The position numbers were made by a program, and so were the translations under genes. Below the pieces are notes generated by a model. That model saw nothing but the letters and a program-made list of their open reading frames with translations, searched no databases and was not told the DNA's origin. This document shows, piece after piece, positions 26,555-34,953 of a stretch of 64,000 bases of DNA (its first letter is position 1; each line of letters starts with the position of its first letter). Source of the DNA: Heyndrickxia camelliae (lineage in GTDB: Bacteria > Bacillota > Bacilli > Bacillales > Bacillaceae_C); NCBI RefSeq assembly GCF_002844575.1, contig NZ_PIQO01000010.1:62001-126000 (forward strand), in the 5' to 3' direction.

Positions 26555-26613
26555 GGGACAAGGAACCTGTCCCTGCATCCCAACTGGGATAAGGGACCAG
26601 ATCCCGCTTCCCA
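26555..26613. repeat. GGGACCTGWCCC-family repeat in the thiM leader
   Basis: GGGACAAGGAACCTGTCCCTG-CATCCCA is followed by an imperfect inverted copy (TGGGATAAGGGACCAGATCCC). It lies between the riboswitch terminator and the thiM ribosome site, so it is transcribed as 5' leader. Confidence 0.65.
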
Positions 26614-26647
26614 CCAAACCCTCAAGTCCACTTAAGGAGGAAGGAAA

Positions 26648-27457
26648 ATGGATAAAAGCATAATGATAGGTGAGATTTTGGAAAAGGTAAGACGTGAAAA
26701 TCCGCTTGTTCATAATATTACGAACGTAGTGGTGACTAATTTTACCGCAAACGGATTACTTGCATTAGGAGCATCGCCTGTGATGGCATATGCGCCTGAA
26801 GAAGTGGGTGACATGGCTAAGATTGCTGGTGCGCTCGTTTTGAATATGGGAACGTTAAACTCTGCTGCGGTAGAATCTATGATTATCGCAGGTAAGTCTG
26901 CTAATGCTCATGGAGTTCCGGTTATTTTTGATCCAGTTGGGGCAGGTGCAACACCGTATCGCACTGAGATGGCCGATAGGATAATTCGCGAGGTAAAGGT
27001 TTCCATTATAAGAGGAAATGCAGGGGAAATAGCCAATATCGCTGGAGAACAGGCAGAGGTGAAAGGAGTAGATACGGGAGATATCCAGAAAAATCCAATA
27101 GACCTTGCTGTCATGGCTGCTCAAAAGCTGCAAACAATCATTGCTGTAACAGGTGAAGAGGATGTGATTACAGATGGACTTACAACTTATGTAGGTAGAA
27201 ACGGTCATCCAATCCTAACAAAGGTAACAGGAACAGGCTGTCTGCTTACTTCTGTAATCGGAGCTTTTGCGGCTGTCGAGAAAAATTTATTGGTTGCAGC
27301 AACCTCAGCGGTATGTACCTATGGAATTGCAGCTGAATTGGCGGCGGAAAAAACCGTAAATCAAGGGCCAGGAAGTTTTCAAATCGAATTTTTAAATCAG
27401 CTTGCAGCTGTATCTGATCAGGAAATAAATGAAAAATCTAATGTGGAAAAAAGATAA
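26648..27457 (+). CDS. thiM: hydroxyethylthiazole kinase ThiM
   Basis: This 269-residue ribokinase-fold enzyme phosphorylates 4-methyl-5-(2-hydroxyethyl)thiazole, a salvage step of thiamine synthesis. Motifs are [20 protein letters not shown] near the N-terminus, [15 protein letters not shown] and the catalytic [12 protein letters not shown] with the C-terminal anion hole. Length is normal. The ATG follows AAGGAGGAAG. It is the first gene of thiM-thiD-thiE behind the TPP riboswitch. Confidence 0.97.
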   Translation: MDKSIMIGEILEKVRRENPLVHNITNVVVTNFTANGLLALGASPVMAYAPEEVGDMAKIAGALVLNMGTLNSAAVESMIIAGKSANAHGVPVIFDPVGAGATPYRTEMADRIIREVKVSIIRGNAGEIANIAGEQAEVKGVDTGDIQKNPIDLAVMAAQKLQTIIAVTGEEDVITDGLTTYVGRNGHPILTKVTGTGCLLTSVIGAFAAVEKNLLVAATSAVCTYGIAAELAAEKTVNQGPGSFQIEFLNQLAAVSDQEINEKSNVEKR

Positions 27458-27471
27458 AGTAGGTGTGTAAT

Positions 27472-28287
27472 ATGAGAAAAGCATTAACAATAGCAGGTTC
27501 AGATAGTGGCGGAGGTGCGGGTATTCAGGCCGACTTGAAAACTTTCCAAGAACTAGAGGTATATGGGATGTCGGCCATCACAGCGGTAACAGCACAAAAC
27601 ACACTAGGGGTACAAGGTGTATATCCCATGTCTACCGATGCAGTGGTACAGCAAATTAATTCTATTGCTAATGATATTGGAGTGGATGCTTTAAAAACAG
27701 GGATGCTGTTTAGCGCTGATATAATCGATGCCGTATCTCAACAAATTACTGAGTATAATTGGAGAAATATTGTTGTTGACCCTGTCATGATAGCCAAAGG
27801 AGGGGCATCCCTCTTGCAGCAGGAAGCAATTGCTGCATTAAAACAAAAGCTAATCCCACTTTCATTGATCATTACGCCAAATATTCCGGAAGCAGAAGTC
27901 ATCATTGGAATGGAAATAAAAACAAAAGAAGATAAAGAAGCGGCAGCGAAGAAATTCATAGAATTAGGTGCGAAAAATGTAGTGATTAAAGGCGGGCATG
28001 ATGCCGATCCATTAGAAACTATGGATCTATTTTTTGACGGCTGTGAATTCGCCTATTATAGCTCAAAAAGAATAGATACGCAAAACACTCATGGAACGGG
28101 TTGTACCTTTTCAGCTGCGATAACTGCTGAAATTGCGAAAGGGAAAAAAGTGCAGGAAGCGGTTATAACAGCAAAGGACTTTATCCAAGCGGCCATTGAA
28201 GAAAATATTTCACTTGGAAACGGACATGGTCCAACGAATCATTGGGCGTATAAAAAGAGAATTTTACAAAAGGGGTTGTTTGTTTAA
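27472..28287 (+). CDS. thiD: hydroxymethylpyrimidine kinase / HMP-phosphate kinase ThiD
   Basis: This 271-residue ribokinase-family enzyme phosphorylates hydroxymethylpyrimidine twice to HMP-PP. It has AGSDSGGGAGIQADLKTF at the N-terminus, DPVMIAKGGASLL in the centre, PNIPEAEVI, and catalytic THGTGCTFSAAITA near the C-terminus. An in-frame GTG lies at 27463, but ATG 27472 with the AGTAGGTGTG site is the family start. It lies 14 bases after thiM and abuts thiE. Confidence 0.96.
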   Translation: MRKALTIAGSDSGGGAGIQADLKTFQELEVYGMSAITAVTAQNTLGVQGVYPMSTDAVVQQINSIANDIGVDALKTGMLFSADIIDAVSQQITEYNWRNIVVDPVMIAKGGASLLQQEAIAALKQKLIPLSLIITPNIPEAEVIIGMEIKTKEDKEAAAKKFIELGAKNVVIKGGHDADPLETMDLFFDGCEFAYYSSKRIDTQNTHGTGCTFSAAITAEIAKGKKVQEAVITAKDFIQAAIEENISLGNGHGPTNHWAYKKRILQKGLFV

Positions 28288-28941
28288 ATGTCACGAATAA
28301 ATACACATAGATTAAGAGAAATGTTAAAACTATATTTTATTATGGGCAGCCCCAATTGCTATAAAGAACCTGCCGAAGTATTAAAGGAAGCCATTGCCGG
28401 AGGGATTACCTTATTTCAATTCCGTGAAAAGGGCAATCATGCATTAACAGGAGTTGAGAAAGTTACCCTTGCAAAAGAACTGCAGACCATTTGTAAAAAG
28501 CATGATATTCCATTTATTGTGAATGATGATATTGATTTAGCTATTTCCTTAGATGCTGACGGTGTACATATCGGCCAAGAGGATGAGCCGGTGGCGAAAG
28601 TGCGAAGCAGAATTGGCGATAAAATTCTGGGTGTCTCTGTTCATACGATGGAAGAAGCGATGTCAGCTCTGGAAGCAGGTGCGGATTACTTTGGGGTTGG
28701 ACCGATTTTCCCTACTAAAACAAAGGAGGATGCAAAACCTGTCCAAGGAGTTCAGCATATCCAACACTTCCGAGAAAAAGGTATTACTATTCCAATAGTA
28801 GGGATTGGCGGTATTACTGTGGAAAATGCAATGAATGTTAAGGAGGCAGGGGCAGATGGGGTATCTGTCATCACGGCAATCAGTAAGGCATCAGATATAA
28901 TCAAGGCAGCACAGAGCTTACGACAACAAATAGAGTACTAG
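28288..28941 (+). CDS. thiE: thiamine-phosphate synthase ThiE
   Basis: This 217-residue TIM-barrel enzyme joins HMP-PP and thiazole phosphate to thiamine phosphate. Family motifs are [60 protein letters not shown] and VGIGGIT. The ATG is directly after the thiD stop, so translation is coupled. It completes the salvage-type thiMDE set; de novo thi genes are not in the window. A strong terminator follows. Confidence 0.97.
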   Translation: MSRINTHRLREMLKLYFIMGSPNCYKEPAEVLKEAIAGGITLFQFREKGNHALTGVEKVTLAKELQTICKKHDIPFIVNDDIDLAISLDADGVHIGQEDEPVAKVRSRIGDKILGVSVHTMEEAMSALEAGADYFGVGPIFPTKTKEDAKPVQGVQHIQHFREKGITIPIVGIGGITVENAMNVKEAGADGVSVITAISKASDIIKAAQSLRQQIEY

Positions 28942-28966
28942 AGAGCAGGTATGCCTGCTCTTTTTT
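28942..28966 (+). terminator. rho-independent terminator of thiMDE
   Basis: The perfect stem AGAGCAGG/CCTGCTCT with a 4-base loop is followed by T6. Confidence 0.95.
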
Positions 28967-29010
28967 GCTATAATATAGGCAGTGTATTTTGTCATAAAGG
29001 GGAGAGATTC

Positions 29011-29499
29011 ATGGAATACAAATATACCATATGTTTTATAAAAAAAGGCGAGCAAATCCTTATGCTTAACCGCGTAAAATCACCATGGATGGGGATATGG
29101 AACGGTGTTGGCGGAAAAATAGAGAAGGGCGAGGAACCTAAAGAGAGCGTTTTACGTGAAATATTGGAGGAAACAGGGATTTCATTAAAGGATGTGGACT
29201 ACAAAGGGGTTGTCACTTGGCTTGTGGATGGCATAAGAACGGGTGGAATGCATGCTTTCGTAGCGGAAATCCCAGAAACTTTTGAATATCATACACCAGT
29301 TAGTACAGACGAAGGAATCTTAGCGTGGAAGAATATATCGTGGATCCTGCACCCAGAAAATCTGGGACTGGCAAATGTAAAGTATTTTCTTCCACAAATG
29401 CTTGAGGATTCAAATACATATAATCATCAATTCATATATGAAAATGGGAATGTGGTGGATTATTCGGTCACACCGTTAGAGGAATTTGTAAACGTATAA
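29011..29499 (+). CDS. NUDIX hydrolase, 8-oxo-dGTP diphosphatase-like
   Basis: This 162-residue protein contains a complete Nudix box, GGKIEKGE followed by REILEETGI, about residues 35-57, with all metal-binding Glu residues. N-terminal strand YTICFIKKGEQILMLNR and the NGVGGK lead-in match MutT/YtkD-like enzymes. The ATG at 29011 has a GGGGAGAG site. The frame is open upstream to 28951, but that part lies in the thi terminator. It could sanitise oxidised nucleotides or hydrolyse another nucleoside diphosphate derivative. Confidence 0.88.
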   Translation: MEYKYTICFIKKGEQILMLNRVKSPWMGIWNGVGGKIEKGEEPKESVLREILEETGISLKDVDYKGVVTWLVDGIRTGGMHAFVAEIPETFEYHTPVSTDEGILAWKNISWILHPENLGLANVKYFLPQMLEDSNTYNHQFIYENGNVVDYSVTPLEEFVNV

Positions 29500-29504
29500 T
29501 AAGA

Positions 29505-29525
29505 AAGCGGAGGATTACTCCGCTT
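29505..29525. terminator. bidirectional terminator overlapping the hemY stop
   Basis: The stem AAGCGGAG/CTCCGCTT has a 5-base loop. It sits between the convergent NUDIX and hemY genes and contains the hemY stop codon. Confidence 0.65.
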
Positions 29526-30903
29526 CTGCTATTTTCTTTGCCGTGTTTTTTCCATTCATAATGCAATCTGCAATTCCAACTCCGTAGTAGGAACAGCCCG
29601 CAAGGATGATATTAGGGTATATGTCCGCTAATTTCTCATTTAATGCTTCAATCGTTTTGCGATGATTCAAATGATATTTCGGCATTTTATCCTGCCATTT
29701 TGTAACCTCTACACTAATTGGCTTACCAGTAATTCCTAAGCTTTTTTCCACATCCTGCAGTGCCACTTGAATTAATTCACTCTCACTTAGACTGCTAAGA
29801 TGTGCAAACATTTCTGGATTTGTATTTTTATAAAAAAGCCTTAACAAGAGGCGATGATGTTTCGAAGTATGTTCCCATTTTCGACTTGTCCATGTACAGG
29901 CGTTGCAAGTTAAGTCGCTGTGTTCGGGTGCGATAAAACCCGTTCCATCCGCAGGAAGCATCTCATCAGGAATATCAAATCCTAAATATACACTAATAAG
30001 AGAGGAACTAATTAGCTCATCAAAAATAGGATTTAATTCTTCGTTGCTTAAAAGCGATTGTGCTACTGAATGAGGAGTGCTGAGTACTACGTAATCTGCA
30101 GCAATTTTTTCATGATTCGAAAACTCTACAGAGTATTGTGCCTGTTCTTTTATTACGGCAGTTGCTTGTACTCCTTTTAAAATATCCACATCTGTAAGTA
30201 CCGATTCCATTCGGTCAATTAAAGTGGAAAGCCCATTTTTAAAAGAAATAAATTTTTTATTATCTGAGGATTGAAATCTTGCTTTGTTTTCCGAGAGACC
30301 CCTGATAATGCTGCCATATTGATTTTTATAATCGAGAAGATAAGGCAGTGTTGTCGCAAGAGTCAATTCGTTTAATTTTCCTGAATAGACCCCGGATAAT
30401 ACGGGAGCAATCTGATTTTCGACGATTTCTTTTCCTAAGAAGCTTTCAAGAAATAATCCGATCGAGCTATCTTTCGTAAAAGTGGTATTTTCGGTTGTGA
30501 AATCCTTCAGTGCCTCATTTTTCCCTTCCTCGGAAATTAACTCACTGCTGAACAAAGCTTCTTTGCTCATGGGAATTCCAAAAACGGTATCATCCGGAAT
30601 CGGTTTTAATTCATTATAATGATATATGTAGGATTTTCCAGTTGAGTTATAAACGAATTCATCATGTAATTGGAGGTCTTCCAGTAATGATGTAACTCCT
30701 TCTTTACGTGCGACAATTGAATCCGCACCAGTCTCCATGATGAATTCGTCATTTCTTACAGACTTAATTTTTCCTCCTAAAGTGGAGTTTGCTTCTATTA
30801 AAGTTAATCTCATATCCGATTGCAGAGATTTTTTTAATTGCTGAAGATAGTATACGGTAGAAAGCCCAGTGATTCCACCGCCAATAACAACGACCTTTTT
30901 CAA
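29515..30903 (-). CDS. hemY: protoporphyrinogen/coproporphyrinogen III oxidase HemY
   Basis: This 462-residue FAD enzyme oxidises coproporphyrinogen III in the Gram-positive heme pathway. The FAD-binding motif VVIGGGITGLSTVYYLQ is at the N-terminus, with NDEFIMETGADSI and the C-terminal FAD segment AGCSYYGVGIADCIMNG. It starts at TTG 30903, which lies eight bases after AAGGAG. The GTG at 30912 overlaps that site and is less likely. It stands alone here; hemE and hemH, its usual partners, are not in the window. Confidence 0.92.
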   Translation of the reverse strand: MKKVVVIGGGITGLSTVYYLQQLKKSLQSDMRLTLIEANSTLGGKIKSVRNDEFIMETGADSIVARKEGVTSLLEDLQLHDEFVYNSTGKSYIYHYNELKPIPDDTVFGIPMSKEALFSSELISEEGKNEALKDFTTENTTFTKDSSIGLFLESFLGKEIVENQIAPVLSGVYSGKLNELTLATTLPYLLDYKNQYGSIIRGLSENKARFQSSDNKKFISFKNGLSTLIDRMESVLTDVDILKGVQATAVIKEQAQYSVEFSNHEKIAADYVVLSTPHSVAQSLLSNEELNPIFDELISSSLISVYLGFDIPDEMLPADGTGFIAPEHSDLTCNACTWTSRKWEHTSKHHRLLLRLFYKNTNPEMFAHLSSLSESELIQVALQDVEKSLGITGKPISVEVTKWQDKMPKYHLNHRKTIEALNEKLADIYPNIILAGCSYYGVGIADCIMNGKNTAKKIAEAE

Positions 30904-31082
30904 GTTATTCACTCCTTAAATAGTTCAAACTGTTCTATGTAAAATTATAGTCCACTTTTACGGCATTTCCAAAATGTGAATTTGTACACAATGTGAAATA
31001 TCATTTCCATATTAATGAAGGAATTCATTCTAGGTTTGGACAATATATAAATTAATAGTGTTTCTACAAAGGAGGAGAATTC

Positions 31083-33299
31083 ATGCCCATCTTTTTTAAT
31101 AAGAATTCGCAGGAATTTCACTTGCAAGGGAAAGATGTTAGTTACATTTTTAAGATATTAAAAAATAATCAGCTTGCATCTCTGTATTATGGAAAAAGAG
31201 TTAGGCAACGCGAGTCGTTTGCTCATTTATTACGAATGGAAAAACGCGGGATGACTGCCTGTGTTTATGAAGGGGATTCTACTTTTTCATTGGATATTAT
31301 TAGACAGGAGTATCCTGCGTATGGAACAACTGATTTTCGGGAACCTGCTTATCAAATATTGCAGGAGGATGGAAGCCGGATAACTAATTTTGAATATTGC
31401 TCCCATAAAATTTATAAAGGAAAGCCGAAGCTTGAGGGACTTCCTGCGACGTATGTTAATACTGAAGAAGAAGCGGCAACATTAGAAATCACTCTTTACG
31501 ATGAACTCATCCAAGTAGAATTGACATTGTTTTATACGGTTTTTGAAGGTGTAAATGTTATTACACGCAGTGCAGTATTTATGAATCAAGGGGGGGAAAA
31601 TATTCGTCTTGTACGCGTGATGAGTGCTAGTGTTGACTTTGTGGATGCGGACTTTGAAATGGTGCAATTATCTGGTGCCTGGGCAAGAGAAAGATGTGTA
31701 AAATCAAGACGGCTGGTTTCAGGGATTCAAAGTATTTCCAGTACTAGAGGGACAAGTAGTGCCCAGCAAAATCCTTTTATTGCGTTGAAAAGATTTGATG
31801 CAAATGAATTCCAAGGAGTAGTTTATGGATTTAGTCTTGTATACAGCGGAAATTTCCTTGCACAAGTTGAGGTAGATTCGCATGACACAGCAAGAGTATC
31901 GATGGGGATCAATCCATTTGATTTTGAATGGCTTTTAAAAAACGGAGAAAGCTTTCAAACTCCTGAAGTTGTTATGGTGTATTCGGACCAAGGGTTGAAT
32001 GGAATGAGTCAAACTTATCATCAACTATATCGGAAAAATCTTGTCAGAGGTGTGTGGAAAGACAGGGTGAGACCTGTATTAATCAATAATTGGGAGGCAA
32101 CGTATTTTAATTTCAATGAGAGAAAGATTTTAGATATTGCAAAAGTTGCAAAAGAGCTCGGGATTGAGTTATTTGTTTTGGATGATGGCTGGTTCGGAAA
32201 AAGAAATAATGATAAGACCTCTCTTGGGGATTGGGTTGTTAATAAGGAGAAGCTTCCGAATGGAATAAGCGGTCTTGCAAAAAAAATAAATAAGCTCGGA
32301 ATAAATTTCGGATTATGGTTTGAGCCAGAGATGGTATCAAAAGAAAGTAATTTATATCACCAGCATCCTGATTGGTTAATTCATGTACCTAATCGCAGGC
32401 TATCTCATGGCAGAAACCAGTTTGTCCTTGATTTCTCCAGAACAGAAGTAGTGGATCATTTATATGGGGTTATGTCGAAAATATTAAGAGAATCCTCTAT
32501 TTCATATGTTAAATGGGATATGAACCGTAATATGACTGAAATTGGCTCAGCTGTGCTGCCTGCGGAAAGAAGCAGGGAGGTTGCACATCGGTATATTCTA
32601 GGAGTCTATGATTTATATGAAAGACTGATAAATGAATTTCCAAATGTCCTTTTTGAATCCTGTGCAAGCGGAGGAGCTCGCTTTGATCCAGGAATGCTAT
32701 ATTATGCACCGCAAGCATGGACCAGCGATAATACAGATGCGATAGAAAGGTTAAAAATTCAATATGGAACCTCACTTGTTTATCCCCTCAGCAGTATAGG
32801 TGCACATGTTTCAGCGGTACCCAACCATCAGGTTCATCGTTACACGAGTCTAGCAACAAGAGCAGATGTCGCCTATTTTGGAGTTTTCGGATACGAATTA
32901 GATATTACGACATTATCCCGTGAGGAAAAATCGGAAATCTGGCAACAAGTTCAGTTTTATAAAAAATATCGTGAGCTAATCTTAAATGGAACGTTCTATC
33001 GTTTAAAAAGCCCATTTGAAGGAAATGGAAGTATAACAAGCTGGATGGTAGTTTCCACTAACAAGAAAGAAGCCATCGCTGGTTATTATCAAGTATTGAA
33101 CCAACCTAATGCTGGCTTTAAAAAAATGTACCTCAAGGGCTTAGATAAGGATTTAAAATACGAAATTGAAGGATATCCCCGCACCTATTATGGCGATGAG
33201 TTAATGTATATTGGACTGGATATTGAAAAGAAAAGGGCAAAGAAAGGGGAGTCATTAGATTTTCAATCAAGGATATATATGATAAAAGCCGTGGAATAA
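31083..33299 (+). CDS. alpha-galactosidase, GH36
   Basis: This 738-residue enzyme hydrolyses terminal alpha-1,6-galactosides such as melibiose and raffinose. The N-terminal beta-supersandwich (about 1-330) precedes the TIM barrel, which contains VLDDGWFG, LWFEPEMVS, nucleophile KWDMNR (Asp479), SCASGGARFD and acid/base WTSDNTDA (Asp549). These match the GH36 AgaB-type enzymes of Geobacillus in length and position. No signal peptide is present, so it acts inside the cell. There are no sugar transporter genes next to it. The ribosome site is AAAGGAGG. The 52-bp repeat array begins about 40 bases after the stop. Confidence 0.95.
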   Translation: MPIFFNKNSQEFHLQGKDVSYIFKILKNNQLASLYYGKRVRQRESFAHLLRMEKRGMTACVYEGDSTFSLDIIRQEYPAYGTTDFREPAYQILQEDGSRITNFEYCSHKIYKGKPKLEGLPATYVNTEEEAATLEITLYDELIQVELTLFYTVFEGVNVITRSAVFMNQGGENIRLVRVMSASVDFVDADFEMVQLSGAWARERCVKSRRLVSGIQSISSTRGTSSAQQNPFIALKRFDANEFQGVVYGFSLVYSGNFLAQVEVDSHDTARVSMGINPFDFEWLLKNGESFQTPEVVMVYSDQGLNGMSQTYHQLYRKNLVRGVWKDRVRPVLINNWEATYFNFNERKILDIAKVAKELGIELFVLDDGWFGKRNNDKTSLGDWVVNKEKLPNGISGLAKKINKLGINFGLWFEPEMVSKESNLYHQHPDWLIHVPNRRLSHGRNQFVLDFSRTEVVDHLYGVMSKILRESSISYVKWDMNRNMTEIGSAVLPAERSREVAHRYILGVYDLYERLINEFPNVLFESCASGGARFDPGMLYYAPQAWTSDNTDAIERLKIQYGTSLVYPLSSIGAHVSAVPNHQVHRYTSLATRADVAYFGVFGYELDITTLSREEKSEIWQQVQFYKKYRELILNGTFYRLKSPFEGNGSITSWMVVSTNKKEAIAGYYQVLNQPNAGFKKMYLKGLDKDLKYEIEGYPRTYYGDELMYIGLDIEKKRAKKGESLDFQSRIYMIKAVE

Positions 33300-33336
33300 T
33301 TTTTAAGGCTAAACTCGTCGTGTGTCCGAATTTCTG

Positions 33337-34790
33337 GAAAAATCAACGATACGGTCACGATCCGGGCGCGAATGTACCCGAAGTCAGGGAAAAAAGTAGG
33401 GAAACGGTCACGATCCGGGCGCGATTGTACCCGAAGTTAGGGGAAAAAGTAGGGAAACGGTCACGATTCGGGGAAGAAAGTGCCGTAAAGTTGGGGAAAA
33501 AGCAGGAGAGGGTCACAATCGTGGGAAGAAAGTGCCCAAAGTTTTGGAAAAAACAGAAGAAAGGTCACAATCGTGGGAAGAAAGTGCCCGAAGCTAGGGA
33601 AAAATCAGGAGAACGGTCACAATCAGAGAAGGAAAGTGCCCAAAGTTAGAGAAAAAGTAGAAGAACGGTCACAATCGGAGGAAGAAAGTGCCCAAAGTTA
33701 GGGAAAAATCAGGAGAACGGTCACAATCAGAGAAGGAAAGTGCCCGAAGTTAGAGAAAAAGCAGAAGTAAGGTCACAATCGGGAGAAGAAAGTGCCCGAA
33801 GTTAGGGGAAAAGCAGAAGAAGGGTCACAATCGGAGGAAGAAAGTGCCCGAAGTTAGGGAAAAATCAGGAGAACGGTCACAATCAGAGAAGGAAAGTGCC
33901 CAAAGTTAGAGAAAAAGTAGAAGAACGGTCACAATCGGAGGAAGAAAGTGCCCAAAGTTAGGGAAAAATCAGGAGAACGGTCACAATCAGAGAAGGAAAG
34001 TGCCCGAAGTTAGAGAAAAAGCAGAAGTAAGGTCACAATCGGGAGAAGAAAGTGCCCGAAGTTAGGGGAAAAGCAGAAGAAGGGTCACAATCGGAGGAAG
34101 AAAGTGCCCGAAGTTAGGGAAAAATCAGGAGAACGGTCACAATCAGAGAAGGAAAGTGCCCAAAGTTAGAGAAAAAGTAGAAGAACGGTCACAATCGGAG
34201 GAAGAAAGTGCCCAAAGTTAGGGAAAAATCAGGAGAACGGTCACAATCAGAGAAGGAAAGTGCCCGAAGTTAGAGAAAAAGCAGAAGTAAGGTCACAATC
34301 GGGAGAAGAAAGTGCCCGAAGTTAGGGGAAAAGCAGAAGAAGGGTCACAATCGGAGGAAGAAAGTGCCCGAAGTTAGGGAAAAATCAGGAGAACGGTCAC
34401 AATCAGAGAAGGAAAGTGCCCAAAGTTTTGGAAAAAACAGAAGAAAGGTCACAATCGGAGGAAGAAAGTGCCCGAAGTTAGAGAAAAAGCGGAAGAAAGG
34501 TCACAATCGTGGGAAGAAAGTGCCCAAAGTTGGGGGAAAAGCAGAAGAAAGGTCACAATCGGAGGAAGAAATTGCCCGAAGTTAGGGAAAAAGCAGAAGA
34601 AAGGTCACAATCGTGGGAAGAAAGTGCCCAAAGTTTTGGAAAAAGCAGAAGAAAGGTCACAATCGGGAGAAGAAAGTGCCCGAAGTTAGGGAAAAAGCAG
34701 AAGAAAGGTCACAATCGGAGGAAGAAAGTGCCCGAACGAAAATCAGGAGAACGGTCACAATGAGAGAGGGAATGTACCCTAAATACATTA
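33337..34790. repeat. tandem array of 52-bp units with 260-bp higher-order structure
   Basis: About 28 units share a core GGTCACAATC, a purine tract GGAGGAAGAAAGTGCCC and RAAGTTAGGGAAAAA. The first units are more divergent and GC-richer (GGTCACGATCCGGGCGCG). In the middle, a block of five units (260 bp) is repeated almost exactly: the string CAAAGTTAGAGAAAAAGTAG occurs at 33641, 33901 and 34161. No unique spacers separate units, so it is not CRISPR. Since 52 is not a multiple of three, the ORFs within it are repeat artefacts. Confidence 0.95.
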
Positions 34791-34882
34791 AAAAGTAGAA
34801 CCATCGGGTAAATTTAGCATGATGCGAGATTTCTATTCGGAAAAAGACTCATCTCATATTGGATAATGACCCTAGAAAATTA

Positions 34883-34911
34883 TTGCAAATATGAAAGCGC
34901 TATCTTATAAT
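34883..34911 (+). promoter_or_regulatory. sigma-A promoter of the acyl-CoA synthetase gene
   Basis: TTGCAA (34883-34888) and TATAAT (34906-34911) have a 17-base spacer. The gene starts 43 bases downstream. Confidence 0.75.
34891..34906 (+). promoter_or_regulatory. cre-like CcpA site overlapping the promoter
   Basis: ATGAAAGCGCTATCTT matches the cre consensus WTGNAANCGNWNNCAW except for one core base (CT for CA). It fills the promoter spacer, so CcpA binding would repress, as known for acsA in B. subtilis. Confidence 0.5.
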
Positions 34912-34953
34912 TATTAGGAATATTCTGTTTATTAGATAGAGGAGGTCTATTGC

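Noticed and set aside
33337-34790. CRISPR array
   Set aside because: The whole 52-bp unit is repeated, with no unique spacers and no cas genes nearby.
33320-34798. Several open frames of 60-110 codons inside the 52-bp array
   Set aside because: The repeat length is not a multiple of three, so the same peptide pattern appears in all three frames. The ORFs have no independent support as long genes.
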